Shown piece by piece: positions 8,929 to 17,383 of a stretch of DNA of 64,000 nt. Position numbers and translations under genes: made by a program. Numbering within the stretch: the first letter of the stretch is position 1; each line of letters begins with the position of its first letter. The DNA is from Desulfurivibrio sp044068515 (lineage in GTDB: Bacteria; Desulfobacterota; Desulfobulbia; Desulfobulbales; Desulfurivibrionaceae): NCBI RefSeq assembly GCF_044068515.1, contig NZ_JBIPKI010000002.1, forward strand, positions 62,001 through 126,000. Reading direction: 5' to 3'. A model generated the notes under the pieces. It was not told where the DNA came from. It saw only the letters and a list, made by a program, of their open reading frames with translations, and did not search any database.

Positions 8929-8942
8929 CGGAAATATTTCCG
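8929..8942. promoter_or_regulatory. Perfect palindrome upstream of fhs (operator candidate)
   Basis: CGGAAATATTTCCG is a perfect 14-bp palindrome 41 bp before the fhs start codon, in a 135-bp intergenic region. Its position and symmetry fit a dimeric regulator binding site. No regulator is identified. Confidence 0.35.
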
Positions 8943-8983
8943 GCAACCTTTCCATTATCACAACCAACAAGGAGGGAAACAAG

Positions 8984-10747
8984 ATGGCACTCGATCCAAC
9001 CAAACATGCGGACTGGGAAATCGCGGAAGAGGCGGAAAGCCGCATGAAAACCGTTTACGAGCTCGGTGAAAAGCTCGGCCTCGAAAAGGAGGAACTGCTG
9101 CCCCAGGGCCATTACGTGGCCAAGCTCGACTATCGCAAGATTCTCGACCGCCTCAAGGACAAACCCGACGGCAAGTATGTCGATGTCACCGCCATTACCC
9201 CCACTCCCCTGGGCGAGGGTAAATCCACCTGCGCCATGGGCCTGGTCCAGGGCCTGGGCAAGCGGGGCAAGTCGGTGATCGGCGCCATTCGCCAGCCCTC
9301 CGGCGGTCCGACCATGAACATCAAGGGTTCGGCCGCCGGCGGCGGCCTGGCCCAGTGCATCCCCCTGACTCCTTTCTCCCTGGGGCTCACCGGCGATATC
9401 AACGCGATCATGAACGCCCACAACCTGGGCATGGTCGCCCTGACTTCGCGGATGCAGCATGAAGCCAACTATACCGACGAGCAGTTGGCCAAGCGGGGCC
9501 TCAAAAGGCTCGATATTCACCCTAAGAAAGTCGAGTTCGGCTGGATCATCGACTTCTGCGCCCAGGCCCTGCGCAACATCACCATCGGCCTGGGGGGCAA
9601 GATGGATGGCTACACCATGCAGAGCAAATTCGCCATCGCGGTAAGCTCTGAAATCATGGCGATTCTCTCGGTGGCCCGGGACCTCAGGGACATGCGCGAG
9701 CGGATCGGCAAGATCGTGGTGGCTTACGACAAGCAGGACCGGCCCATCACCACCACCGACCTGGACGTGGCCGGGGCCATGACCGCCTGGATGGTGGAGG
9801 CCCTCAACCCCAACCTGATGCAGACCCTGGAAGGCCAGCCGGTAGTGGTTCATGCCGGTCCTTTCGCCAATATCGCCATCGGCCAGAGTTCGGTTATAGC
9901 CGACCGGGTGGCCTTGAAACTGGCCGACTACAACGTCACCGAGTCGGGTTTCGGAGCCGATATCGGCTTTGAAAAATTCTGGAACCTCAAGTGCCGTTAT
10001 TCCGGCCTGAAACCCAACTGCGCGGTGGTAGTGGCCACCATCCGGGCCCTCAAGTGCCACGGAGGCGCGCCGATTCCGGTCCCGGGCCGGCCGATGCCGG
10101 CTGAGTACGCCAAGGAAAATGTCGGCTGGGTGGAAGAGGGCACCAAGAACCTGCTCCATCACATCGAGACGGTCAAGAAGGCCGGGATCAACCCCGTGGT
10201 CTGCATCAACGCCTTCTACACCGACACCGACAACGAGATCAAGGCGGTCCGGCGGCTCTGTGAAGCGGCCGGAGCGCGGGTGGCGGTTTCCAAGCACTGG
10301 CAGTACGGGGGCGAAGGCGCCCTGGAATTCGCCGACGCGGTGGTTGACGCCTGCGAGGAAGAGAACAATTTCCGCTTCCTCTACGATCTGGACACCCCGC
10401 TGTCCCGTCGGATTGAACTGATCGCCACCGAGGTTTACGGCGCCGACGGGGTCAGCTACTCCCCCGAAGCCCAAGCCATACTGAAGCGGATGGAAGCCGA
10501 TCCGGAAATGAAGGAGATGGGGACCTGCATGGTCAAGAGTCACCTCTCTCTTTCCCACGATCCGACCCTCAAGGGAGTGCCCAAGGGCTGGACCTTGCCG
10601 GTCCGGGACATTCTTACTTACAAGGGCGCCGGCTTCGTCGTCCCGGTGGCCGGGGCCATCAGCCTGATGCCCGGCACCGCCTCCGATCCGGCCTACCGCC
10701 GGATCGATGTTGATGTTGAAACCGGCCGGGTCAAGGGCCTCTTCTAG
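8984..10747 (+). CDS. fhs: Formate-tetrahydrofolate ligase
   Basis: 587 residues. The ATP-binding P-loop TPTPLGEGKST (near residue 73) and the glycine-rich IRQPSGGPTMNIKGSAAGGG are diagnostic of formyl-THF synthetase. The enzyme makes 10-formyl-THF from formate, THF and ATP, the entry step of the methyl branch of the Wood-Ljungdahl pathway. The gene has a strong AAGGAGG ribosome-binding site and ends at a good terminator, so it is transcribed apart from ferritin. It lies about 5.6 kb before folD and the CODH/ACS genes, consistent with one carbon-assimilation (or acetate-oxidising) region. Confidence 0.97.
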   Translation: MALDPTKHADWEIAEEAESRMKTVYELGEKLGLEKEELLPQGHYVAKLDYRKILDRLKDKPDGKYVDVTAITPTPLGEGKSTCAMGLVQGLGKRGKSVIGAIRQPSGGPTMNIKGSAAGGGLAQCIPLTPFSLGLTGDINAIMNAHNLGMVALTSRMQHEANYTDEQLAKRGLKRLDIHPKKVEFGWIIDFCAQALRNITIGLGGKMDGYTMQSKFAIAVSSEIMAILSVARDLRDMRERIGKIVVAYDKQDRPITTTDLDVAGAMTAWMVEALNPNLMQTLEGQPVVVHAGPFANIAIGQSSVIADRVALKLADYNVTESGFGADIGFEKFWNLKCRYSGLKPNCAVVVATIRALKCHGGAPIPVPGRPMPAEYAKENVGWVEEGTKNLLHHIETVKKAGINPVVCINAFYTDTDNEIKAVRRLCEAAGARVAVSKHWQYGGEGALEFADAVVDACEEENNFRFLYDLDTPLSRRIELIATEVYGADGVSYSPEAQAILKRMEADPEMKEMGTCMVKSHLSLSHDPTLKGVPKGWTLPVRDILTYKGAGFVVPVAGAISLMPGTASDPAYRRIDVDVETGRVKGLF

Positions 10748-10778
10748 ATCCGGAAATTTTTCTCCGGTTGTACCATTT

Positions 10779-10822
10779 AAAGGGCGTCACGGCCGGCTTC
10801 GCCGGGCTGGCGCCCTTTTTTG
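10779..10822 (+). terminator. Intrinsic terminator after fhs
   Basis: Stem AAAGGGCG (10779-10786) pairs with CGCCCTTT (10811-10818). An inner GC-rich stem-loop (CCGGCTTCGCCGG) completes the hairpin, which is followed directly by a run of six T. A classic Rho-independent terminator 32 bp after the fhs stop. Confidence 0.9.
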
Positions 10823-10926
10823 CTTGAAAAAGCCGGGGCGGAAAGGCGATCATTGACCAATAGCCCCGCGGACGTCCCGGACGACCCGGTTCACCAGGCC
10901 AGTTAATTGCGAAAAGGAGATGCGCC

Positions 10927-11439
10927 ATGATCAGCGACAGGATGCAAACCGCTTTCAACGATCAGATCAATGCTGAATTGTACTCCTCTTATCTTTATCT
11001 TTCGATGGCGGCCTATTTCGAGAGCATCAGTCTTTCGGGTTTTGCCAACTGGATGAAGGCCCAGGCCCGGGAAGAACACTTCCACGCCATGAAGATGTAC
11101 GACTATCTCGGGGAGCGGGGCGGCCGGATCCTGCTGCAGCCGATCCAGGGGCCGGAAACCGAATGGGCTTCACCCCTGGCGGTTTTTGCCGGGGTTGCCG
11201 CCCATGAAGCCCATGTCACCGGGCTGATCAACAACATGGTCAGCCTCGCCCGGGCGGAGAACGACTACGCCAGCGAGAGCTTTCTGCGCTGGTTCGTCGA
11301 CGAACAGGTGGAAGAAGAGCAGGCGGCGGACGAGATCGTCCAGAAACTCAAATTGCTGGAGGGTTTTCCGGGCGGCCTCTTCATGCTCGACCGGGAACTG
11401 GCCCAGCGGGTCTTTGTCGAACCCGCGGCCCCGGCCTGA
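10927..11439 (+). CDS. ftnA: Ferritin (bacterial, FtnA type)
   Basis: 170 residues, a ferritin-like four-helix bundle plus short helix E. Ferroxidase-centre residues are visible: Glu in DQINAELYSSYLYLSMA (residue ~17), the EEHFHAMKMYDY motif (Glu ~50 and His ~53), and later Glu/Gln in FVDEQVEEEQAADEI. It stores iron as ferric mineral and protects against Fenton chemistry. It has its own GGAGATG ribosome-binding site after the fhs terminator. Haem-ligating bacterioferritin features were not seen, so the non-haem type is preferred. Confidence 0.94.
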   Translation: MISDRMQTAFNDQINAELYSSYLYLSMAAYFESISLSGFANWMKAQAREEHFHAMKMYDYLGERGGRILLQPIQGPETEWASPLAVFAGVAAHEAHVTGLINNMVSLARAENDYASESFLRWFVDEQVEEEQAADEIVQKLKLLEGFPGGLFMLDRELAQRVFVEPAAPA

Positions 11440-11450
11440 GGGCGGACGCC

Positions 11451-11687
11451 TTGATCGCCCTCAGAGCAGAGCGGCCCTATCGTTTTGGCCTGAGCGTTCG
11501 CAACACCCTGCAAATTATGGACAGCATGGTTCGTCAGCCCATACTTGGCGGCGACCTGGTCGGGATCGTTGTCCGCAATATCGAGGAACTCAATGCGATC
11601 AGGGAATCGGCCCAGAGTAAAGCGTTGGAGCAGCACAAGAAATTTGTGGCCGACCTGCAGGAGCAGGGCGGGCCGGCGGGAACCTGA
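11451..11687 (+). CDS. Small hypothetical protein (TTG start)
   Basis: 78 residues from a TTG 11 bp after the ferritin stop, with GAGGGCGG upstream. The sequence (RYRFGLS-like start, then MVRQPILGGDLVGIVVRNIEELNAIRESAQ, described here only in part) looks like a compact alpha/beta protein with a charged C-terminal helix (KALEQHKKFVADLQEQ). I recognise no family. The tight coupling and natural-looking composition favour a real gene, but it could be spurious. Confidence 0.42.
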   Translation: MIALRAERPYRFGLSVRNTLQIMDSMVRQPILGGDLVGIVVRNIEELNAIRESAQSKALEQHKKFVADLQEQGGPAGT

Positions 11688-11792
11688 AAGACTCAAGACA
11701 GGGAGCAAGTGAGATGATGTCATGTAGCACCGTAACTTTTGCCGGGATTCTCATCCCCCTCGGCCAGTTCGCCCATTGGAAAGGGAAACGTC

Positions 11793-13421
11793 ATGGCTGA
11801 GCGGCATGGTTTGACCCATCAGGAGGCCCAGGAGCAACTGCGGCGCTTTTTTCAGGCCATGCCGCGGGAAATTCCGTTGCTGCTTTTCTGCGACCCGGGC
11901 AAAAACGAGCCTTTTGCCGAAGGGGCCCGCCAGCTAATCCGGGCTATTCGCGAGGTTACCGACAAGGTCTCGTTGCGCGAATACTCCCTTGGTCATGAAC
12001 TCGCCAAAAAATGGGAGGCCACCGCTTCCCCCACCCTGGTTTTTGCCGATGAGTCCCTGCAGATCCGCTGGCTGGGGGCTCCGGTGGGGCATGAAGTGCA
12101 GAGCTTCATGGAGGCGCTGGCCATCATCGGTTTCCGGGAAACCGGTTTCAGCGAACCGGCGGCCAAGACCATGGCCAAACTGGAAGAGTCCCGGGAAATA
12201 AAGGTTTTCGTCAGCCCCTCCTGTCCTTATTGCCCCCAGGTGGTGGTCAATGCCGTCCGGGCGGCGGTGGCCCGGCCCGAGCTGGTTTCCCTGCAAATCA
12301 TCGATATTCAGGCCAACCCTGATCTGGCCGACCAGTATAGCGCTCACAGCGTGCCCCAGGCCTTTGCCAACGACAAGCTGATCGGCCTCGGCGCTCAGCC
12401 GGAAGAACTTTTTATCGCCTCGCTGCTCGCCCTGGAGCCGCAACAGTTTTTTATTCCGGACAGCGACGCCGAGGAGGTTGCTTGCGACCTGATCATAGTC
12501 GGGGCCGGTCCCGCCGGCCTGACCGCAGGGATTTACGCCACCCGCAGCGGCCTTAAGACGGTGGTGGTGGAAAAAGGGATGCTGGGCGGCCAGATCGCCA
12601 CCACCCCGATGGTGGAAAATTATCCCGGCTTTACCCAGGTTGGTGGCAAGACATTGGTGGATATCCTGGTCAGTCACGCCCTGGAGTATGTCGAAATATT
12701 CCCCGGCGAGGAGGTGCAGACCATCGAGCCGGGGGATCTTTTCACCATCACCACCAACCGGCGCCGTTACCGGGCCCGGGCGGTGCTGCTGGCCACCGGC
12801 GCCAGTTCACGGCATCTGGGGGTGCCGGGCGAGGAGCGCTTGGCCGGCCGGGGGGTCAGTTACTGTTCCACCTGCGACGGCCCCCTCTTCATCGGCAAAA
12901 AGGTGATTATGGTGGGTGGGGGCGACAGCGCGGCGACCGAGGCCCTCCATCTCCACCAGATTGGCGCCGATGTCACCCTGGTGCATCGGCGGAACCGGCT
13001 GCGGGCCCAGGAACGTCTGGTTGACGCCCTTAAACAGGCGAAAATTCCAATGCTTTTCAATACCGAGGTAACAGAAGTTCTCGGCGAAGCCAGAGTCGAA
13101 GGAGTGCGCCTGCGCAAGCAGGGCTCTGATCAGCTTTCCACCTTGCCCGTGGAGGGAGTTTTCATCGCCATCGGTTATGCCCCCGCCGTGGAGCTGGCCG
13201 TTAGCCTGGGGGCGGAATTGACCCCGGCCGGCTACATCAAAAGAGACCAGCATCATCGGACCACCATTCCGGGCATTTATTCGGCCGGCGATGTGGAAGG
13301 GGGCTACAAGCAGATCGTCACCGCCGCCGGCCAGGGCGCCGAGGCCGCCCTGGCTATTTTCGAAGACCTGGTCAACCCCTATTGGGTGGCGAAAAAGGGC
13401 GGGCAAGCCGGCGGCAAGTGA
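11793..13421 (+). CDS. Thioredoxin-reductase-like flavoprotein with N-terminal tandem thioredoxin-fold domain
   Basis: 542 residues. Residues ~1-225 form two thioredoxin-like folds as in AhpF or protein disulfide oxidoreductase. The first lacks a CxxC, and the second has SPSCPYCPQVV (near residue 145). The rest is a thioredoxin reductase: FAD site IIVGAGPAGLTAGIYA, redox-active CSTCD (near 365), NADPH site GGGDSAATEALHL, and the C-terminal FAD motif GIYSAGDVEGG. It probably passes NAD(P)H electrons through CSTC to the fused CPYC and on to a peroxiredoxin or other thiol protein. No ahpC lies next to it. The start was chosen at 11793 (AAAGGGAAA upstream); the open frame extends 54 nt further. 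Confidence 0.88.
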   Translation: MAERHGLTHQEAQEQLRRFFQAMPREIPLLLFCDPGKNEPFAEGARQLIRAIREVTDKVSLREYSLGHELAKKWEATASPTLVFADESLQIRWLGAPVGHEVQSFMEALAIIGFRETGFSEPAAKTMAKLEESREIKVFVSPSCPYCPQVVVNAVRAAVARPELVSLQIIDIQANPDLADQYSAHSVPQAFANDKLIGLGAQPEELFIASLLALEPQQFFIPDSDAEEVACDLIIVGAGPAGLTAGIYATRSGLKTVVVEKGMLGGQIATTPMVENYPGFTQVGGKTLVDILVSHALEYVEIFPGEEVQTIEPGDLFTITTNRRRYRARAVLLATGASSRHLGVPGEERLAGRGVSYCSTCDGPLFIGKKVIMVGGGDSAATEALHLHQIGADVTLVHRRNRLRAQERLVDALKQAKIPMLFNTEVTEVLGEARVEGVRLRKQGSDQLSTLPVEGVFIAIGYAPAVELAVSLGAELTPAGYIKRDQHHRTTIPGIYSAGDVEGGYKQIVTAAGQGAEAALAIFEDLVNPYWVAKKGGQAGGK

Positions 13422-13479
13422 TTTTGCCGCCGAAGCAGTAAGGGTTGGCTGGTCAGGCCAATTCCCGGCAAGCCGCAGG

Positions 13480-13521
13480 GGGACAGCCTCGGGGCACAGG
13501 GTGCCGACGGGAGCCTGTCCC
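13480..13521. repeat. Intergenic inverted repeat of the GGGACAG/CTGTCCC type
   Basis: GGGACAG (13480-13486) and CTGTCCC (13515-13521) flank a GC-rich 28-nt loop in the 220-bp gap before pilB. A similar GGGGACAG...CCTGTCC arrangement occurs at 36077-36107. It resembles short extragenic palindromes; function unknown. Confidence 0.3.
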
Positions 13522-13641
13522 AACGCAAATATCCTTGGCGGCCCGGTAGCCTTTCTGCTATTCTATTACTTTAATGTCGCTTCCAAGTGCTTGGGCTGGT
13601 GACATTTTGTCCTTCCAATTCTTTTCGATGGGATTTTTCAC

Positions 13642-15876
13642 ATGTTATTGGCTCCCCATAAATCCACCCTGCGAGCTTCGGTCAAGGACCAGTCCGGAGC
13701 CGGCAAAGTCAAGATTGGCGAGTTGCTGCGCAAGGAGGGCCAGATCAGCAGTAACCAGCTTGACGAAGCCCTGGCGGTCCAGAAAAAACATGGGGGGCGG
13801 CTGAGCTCAATCCTCTTGAAGCTGGGCTTTATCGACGAAAATACCGTTCTTAATTTCCTCAGTCGCCAGCATAACTATCAGCCGGTCATCATCTCCCGCG
13901 AAACCCCCAAGGCCGATGCCCTGGCCAAAATTCCCTTTGCGACTGCGGCCAAATATCTGGCTTTTCCCCTGCGCATCGTCGGCAAGAACCTCCAGGTGAC
14001 CATGGCCGAGCCGACCGACACCGCAGCGGTGGAGAATCTCCAGGCCGAAGTGAGGATGCCTCTCACTGTTTGCGTTTCCACCGAAAGGGACATTATCGAG
14101 GCTTATCGGGTCCATTATCGCATCAGCGATGAGGAGTACCAGCAGCTGCTGGAGCATCAAGTGGACCGCAAGCGCGATGAAGAAATCCCCATTACCCAGA
14201 TTGACGACTTCGGGGCCCTGGCTTCCGAGGCCGCCGAGGGTATGGAGTTGGAAACCTTCGAGGAAGAGCGGATAAGGGATCAGTATTCCGCCACCGACGC
14301 GCCGATCATCAAACTGGTCAACGGGATTTTGACCAAGGCGGTTCAGGACGGGGTCAGCGACATTCATATCGAACCCTACGAGCAAAACCTGCAGGTGCGT
14401 TACCGCCTGGACGGATCGCTTTACAAGTCCATGAACCTGCCGTTGAGCATAAAAAACGCGCTCAATTCGCGGATCAAGATCATGGCCCAACTGGATATCA
14501 CTGAACGGAGGGTGCCGCAAGACGGCCGGATCCGGATCAAGTTCGGCCGTCATCGGGCGGTGGATTTCCGGGTATCAACCCTGCCGACCCTTTTTGGAGA
14601 ATCCATCGTTCTGCGGATTCTCGACAAGAGCAGCCTCAATGTTGACCTGACCAAGCTGGGCTTCGAACCCCAAACCTTCGAGATGCTCAAACGCTGCATC
14701 TACCGGCCCCAGGGGCTGCTGCTGGTAACCGGCCCCACCGGCAGCGGCAAGACCGTTACCCTATATTCTATCCTGAACTCCCTCAACAGCGAGGACATCA
14801 AGATCCTCACCGCTGAAGACCCGGTGGAGTTCAACTTCAAAGGGATTAACCAGGTCAACGTCTTCAACGAAGTGGGCATGACCTTCGCCGCCGCCCTGAA
14901 AGCTTTTCTCCGCCAGGATCCGGATATCATCATGGTGGGCGAGATCCGGGATCTTGAAACCGCTGAAATCGCCATCAAGGCGGCGATGACCGGCCATCTG
15001 GTCTTTTCTACTCTCCACACCAATGACTGTCCGGCAACCATCAGCCGCCTGGTCAATATCGGCGTACCTCACTACATGGTCAGCTCGGCGGTGACCATGG
15101 TCCTTTCTCAGCGCCTGGCCCGTCGACTTTGCCCCAAGTGCAAGGAACCGGTGAATGTCGCCGCCCTGGACAAGGATGAACTGATCAAGATGGGCTTCCG
15201 GGAAAGGGAGATCCCCAATCTGAAAATTTACGGGCCCAAAGGCTGTCCAGCCTGCAACGGCGTCGGCTACAAGGGCCGGGTGGGCCTCTTTGAATTGATG
15301 GAGGTTACCGAGGATGTGGCCAAGGCAATTACGGCGGGTACTTCGGAAAACCGCTTGCGCAAAGTGGCGGTCAAGGAAGGCATGGTCCCGCTGCGCGATT
15401 CCGGGCTGCAAAAAATCCGCGAAGGGGTGACCAGCATTGAAGAGGTACTCCGGCGCACGGTGATCACCGACGAGAGCCTGCCCGCTTACCTGGTCAACCC
15501 CGATATCGAGGAGTACCTGGATGGCGATCTGATAATCCGCCAGAACAACAATGATCGGGATTTCTTTAGGCTGGTCACCGGGGCCCTGATGGTGGTGCGG
15601 GACGGCAAAAAAATTGCCGAGATCACCGAGCCGGGAGAGTATTTCGGCGAGATGAGCGCCATTTCCGGCGAACCCCGCACCGCTTCGGTAATGGCCCGCG
15701 GCCGCTGCAAGGTCAAGCGGTTTCCCGGCAATAAATTGATGGAAGTGATTGAAAAATATCCCGAGGTCGGCAAACACCTGTTTAAAACGCTGGCCAACCG
15801 GCTCAGCCTGGCCAACGGGATTATTGTCAAGTTGGCCAACGAACGACCGGCGTGGCCGCCCGGGCGATCCCAATAG
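13642..15876 (+). CDS. PilB/GspE-family assembly ATPase with N-terminal MshEN and C-terminal cyclic-nucleotide-binding domains
   Basis: 744 residues, about 170 longer than PilB. The MshEN domain (residues ~24-160) has the c-di-GMP-type motif KIGELLRKEGQISSNQLDEA. The secretion ATPase core (~190-570) shows Walker A GPTGSGKTVT, Asp box ILTAEDPVEF, Walker B DIIMVGEIRD, His box STLHTND, and the zinc tetracysteine CPKC...CPAC. From ~615 a complete cNMP-binding (Crp-type) beta-barrel follows, with phosphate-binding cassette GEYFGEMSAISGEPRTASV. PilB-type ATPases power pilus extension or type II secretion. Here no pil/gsp gene is adjacent, so the machine served is unknown. The extra domain suggests a second nucleotide input. 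Confidence 0.9.
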   Translation: MLLAPHKSTLRASVKDQSGAGKVKIGELLRKEGQISSNQLDEALAVQKKHGGRLSSILLKLGFIDENTVLNFLSRQHNYQPVIISRETPKADALAKIPFATAAKYLAFPLRIVGKNLQVTMAEPTDTAAVENLQAEVRMPLTVCVSTERDIIEAYRVHYRISDEEYQQLLEHQVDRKRDEEIPITQIDDFGALASEAAEGMELETFEEERIRDQYSATDAPIIKLVNGILTKAVQDGVSDIHIEPYEQNLQVRYRLDGSLYKSMNLPLSIKNALNSRIKIMAQLDITERRVPQDGRIRIKFGRHRAVDFRVSTLPTLFGESIVLRILDKSSLNVDLTKLGFEPQTFEMLKRCIYRPQGLLLVTGPTGSGKTVTLYSILNSLNSEDIKILTAEDPVEFNFKGINQVNVFNEVGMTFAAALKAFLRQDPDIIMVGEIRDLETAEIAIKAAMTGHLVFSTLHTNDCPATISRLVNIGVPHYMVSSAVTMVLSQRLARRLCPKCKEPVNVAALDKDELIKMGFREREIPNLKIYGPKGCPACNGVGYKGRVGLFELMEVTEDVAKAITAGTSENRLRKVAVKEGMVPLRDSGLQKIREGVTSIEEVLRRTVITDESLPAYLVNPDIEEYLDGDLIIRQNNNDRDFFRLVTGALMVVRDGKKIAEITEPGEYFGEMSAISGEPRTASVMARGRCKVKRFPGNKLMEVIEKYPEVGKHLFKTLANRLSLANGIIVKLANERPAWPPGRSQ

Positions 15877-16319
15877 GCATACGTTCGTTATTTTCGTATT
15901 ATCGGCGAGTCCGCATTATTTTCTTGGAAAATTTCTTGAAAATAGAATAGAAATTCGTTAAGAATTCTAGTTCCGGCTCGCTGTATAAATTCCCCTGGTT
16001 GTAATATCCCAGCTTCAGCGCGCTTTCCGGACCATAAAGGCCAGGAAAACGAGAGGGGGACAAGCGTGCCTTTTTCATGGCGGGGGCCTTGATTTTTTCT
16101 ATTCCTAGTTCAGCCTTGAGGGTCAGAATCCGTGGACGCAGTCTGCCCGGCCGGAGCCAATCCGACCAGCGGGCAAGGAGCGCTTTTGCCTTGGTGTGCC
16201 GGGTACGGGCCGCCTTCTTCCGGCCCCCGGCCGGATAATGTCCCGCGCATTTGGAATTTATATAATTTGATAATTTGCCTTAAATTGCCAAATATTCAAA
16301 ATCAGGAGGGATCAGGATC
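15877..16319 (+). other. 443-bp gene-poor region, probable folD leader
   Basis: No convincing coding sequence and no tRNA-like fold. The first 120 bp are AT-rich. Two moderate hairpins occur: GGCAAGG/GCTTTTGCC at 16174-16192 (with G-U pairs) and GGGCCG/CGGCCC at 16207-16226 (loop CCTTCTTC). They are followed by AT-rich promoter-like sequence and an AGGAGGG ribosome-binding site. The length and folding potential suggest a leader for the folD-led operon; no known riboswitch class was recognised. Confidence 0.4.
16261..16266 (+). promoter_or_regulatory. Candidate -10 element (TATAAT) before folD
   Basis: An exact TATAAT occurs 54 bp upstream of the folD ATG within a local AT-rich stretch. No good -35 hexamer sits at 16-18 bp spacing (ATGTCC at the 17-bp position), so the assignment is tentative. 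Confidence 0.3.
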
Positions 16320-17207
16320 ATGAGTGCCAAAATCATCAGCGGGGTTGAAGTGGCCAAGGCCATTCGCCAGGAGTTGCAGCAGGAAGTCGCCGAACTTAAG
16401 GAAAAAAACGGGGTGGTGCCCGGTCTGGTCACCATTCTGGTGGGGGAGGACCCCGCTTCCCAGTCCTACGTCGCGGCCAAGAACAAGACCGCCAAGGAGC
16501 TGGGGATCTATTCCGAGCAGATTACCCTCCCGGCCGATACTCCCGAGGACCAATTGCTGCAACTGGTCGAAAAGTGCAACCGCGACCCCAAGATCAACGG
16601 CATTCTGGTCCAACTTCCCCTGCCCAAGCATATCAATGAGGCCAAGGTGCTCTATGCCATCGACCCCGGCAAGGATGTGGATGGCTTTCACCCCGTAAAC
16701 GTGGGTAAGATGGTGCTGGGCGAACAATGTTTCCTGCCCTGCACCCCGCACGGAATCCTGGAGTTGCTCCAGCGCAGCGGCGTTGAAACCAGCGGGGCCG
16801 AGGTGGTCATCATCGGTCGCAGCAACATCGTCGGCAAGCCCATCGCCAACCTGATGCTCCAGAAACGGGCGGCGGGCAACGCCACCATCACCCTTTGTCA
16901 TACCCGGACCAAGGACATCGCCGCCCATACCAAAAGGGCCGATATCATCATCGCCGCCGTCGGGGTTCCCAAGATGGTGACCGCCGACATGGTCAAAGAG
17001 GGCGTGGTGATCATCGATGTCGGGGTCAACCGCATCGGGATTAGCGATTCCGGCAAGGCGATCCTGGCCGGCGATGTCGATTTCGAAGGGGTCAAGGAAA
17101 AGGCGTCCTTCATCACCCCGGTCCCCGGCGGCGTTGGCCCCATGACCATCACCATGCTGATGAAAAACACCGTTCAGGCCGCCCGCCAGGCCGCGGGGCT
17201 CAGTTGA
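16320..17207 (+). CDS. folD: Bifunctional methylene-THF dehydrogenase / methenyl-THF cyclohydrolase
   Basis: 295 residues. Catalytic YVAAKNKTAKELGI (Tyr and Lys of the cyclohydrolase site, residues ~50-65), GILVQLPLPKHI, DVDGFHPVNVGKM and the NAD(P)-binding GRSNIVGKPIANLML are all present, with the C-terminal PGGVGPMTITMLM. FolD interconverts 10-formyl-, methenyl- and methylene-THF, linking Fhs to MetF in the methyl branch. It opens the same-strand series folD-cooS-metF/acsD-acsB-acsC, supporting a Wood-Ljungdahl role besides ordinary C1 metabolism. A strong AGGAGGG lies 10 nt before the ATG. Confidence 0.97.
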   Translation: MSAKIISGVEVAKAIRQELQQEVAELKEKNGVVPGLVTILVGEDPASQSYVAAKNKTAKELGIYSEQITLPADTPEDQLLQLVEKCNRDPKINGILVQLPLPKHINEAKVLYAIDPGKDVDGFHPVNVGKMVLGEQCFLPCTPHGILELLQRSGVETSGAEVVIIGRSNIVGKPIANLMLQKRAAGNATITLCHTRTKDIAAHTKRADIIIAAVGVPKMVTADMVKEGVVIIDVGVNRIGISDSGKAILAGDVDFEGVKEKASFITPVPGGVGPMTITMLMKNTVQAARQAAGLS

Positions 17208-17346
17208 TTTTCTGCCGGTACGCATCATATTCCAGGGCCATCCGGAGCTCAAGCCTGGCCGGGAGACCTGGTCATACTTGCGCAAAGATAAGGAAATGAT
17301 TATCGTTATACAGCCACATAGTGGTATTGCCAGGCGATAAGGCTGT

Positions 17347-17356
17347 TTAACGTTAA
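17347..17356. promoter_or_regulatory. Palindrome in the cooS upstream region
   Basis: TTAACGTTAA is a perfect 10-bp palindrome 28 bp before the cooS ATG. Some 50 bp further upstream lies an AT-rich stretch resembling half of a Fur box (ATGATTATCGTTAT near 17296). Either could be a regulator site for cooS; both are short and unproven. Confidence 0.22.
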
Positions 17357-17383
17357 CCAGTAAAACAAGTGTGAGGAAACATA

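Noticed and set aside
16132..16323. 63-codon reading frame before folD
   Set aside because: No ribosome-binding site, no similarity, runs into the folD start and overlaps hairpins; more likely leader DNA.
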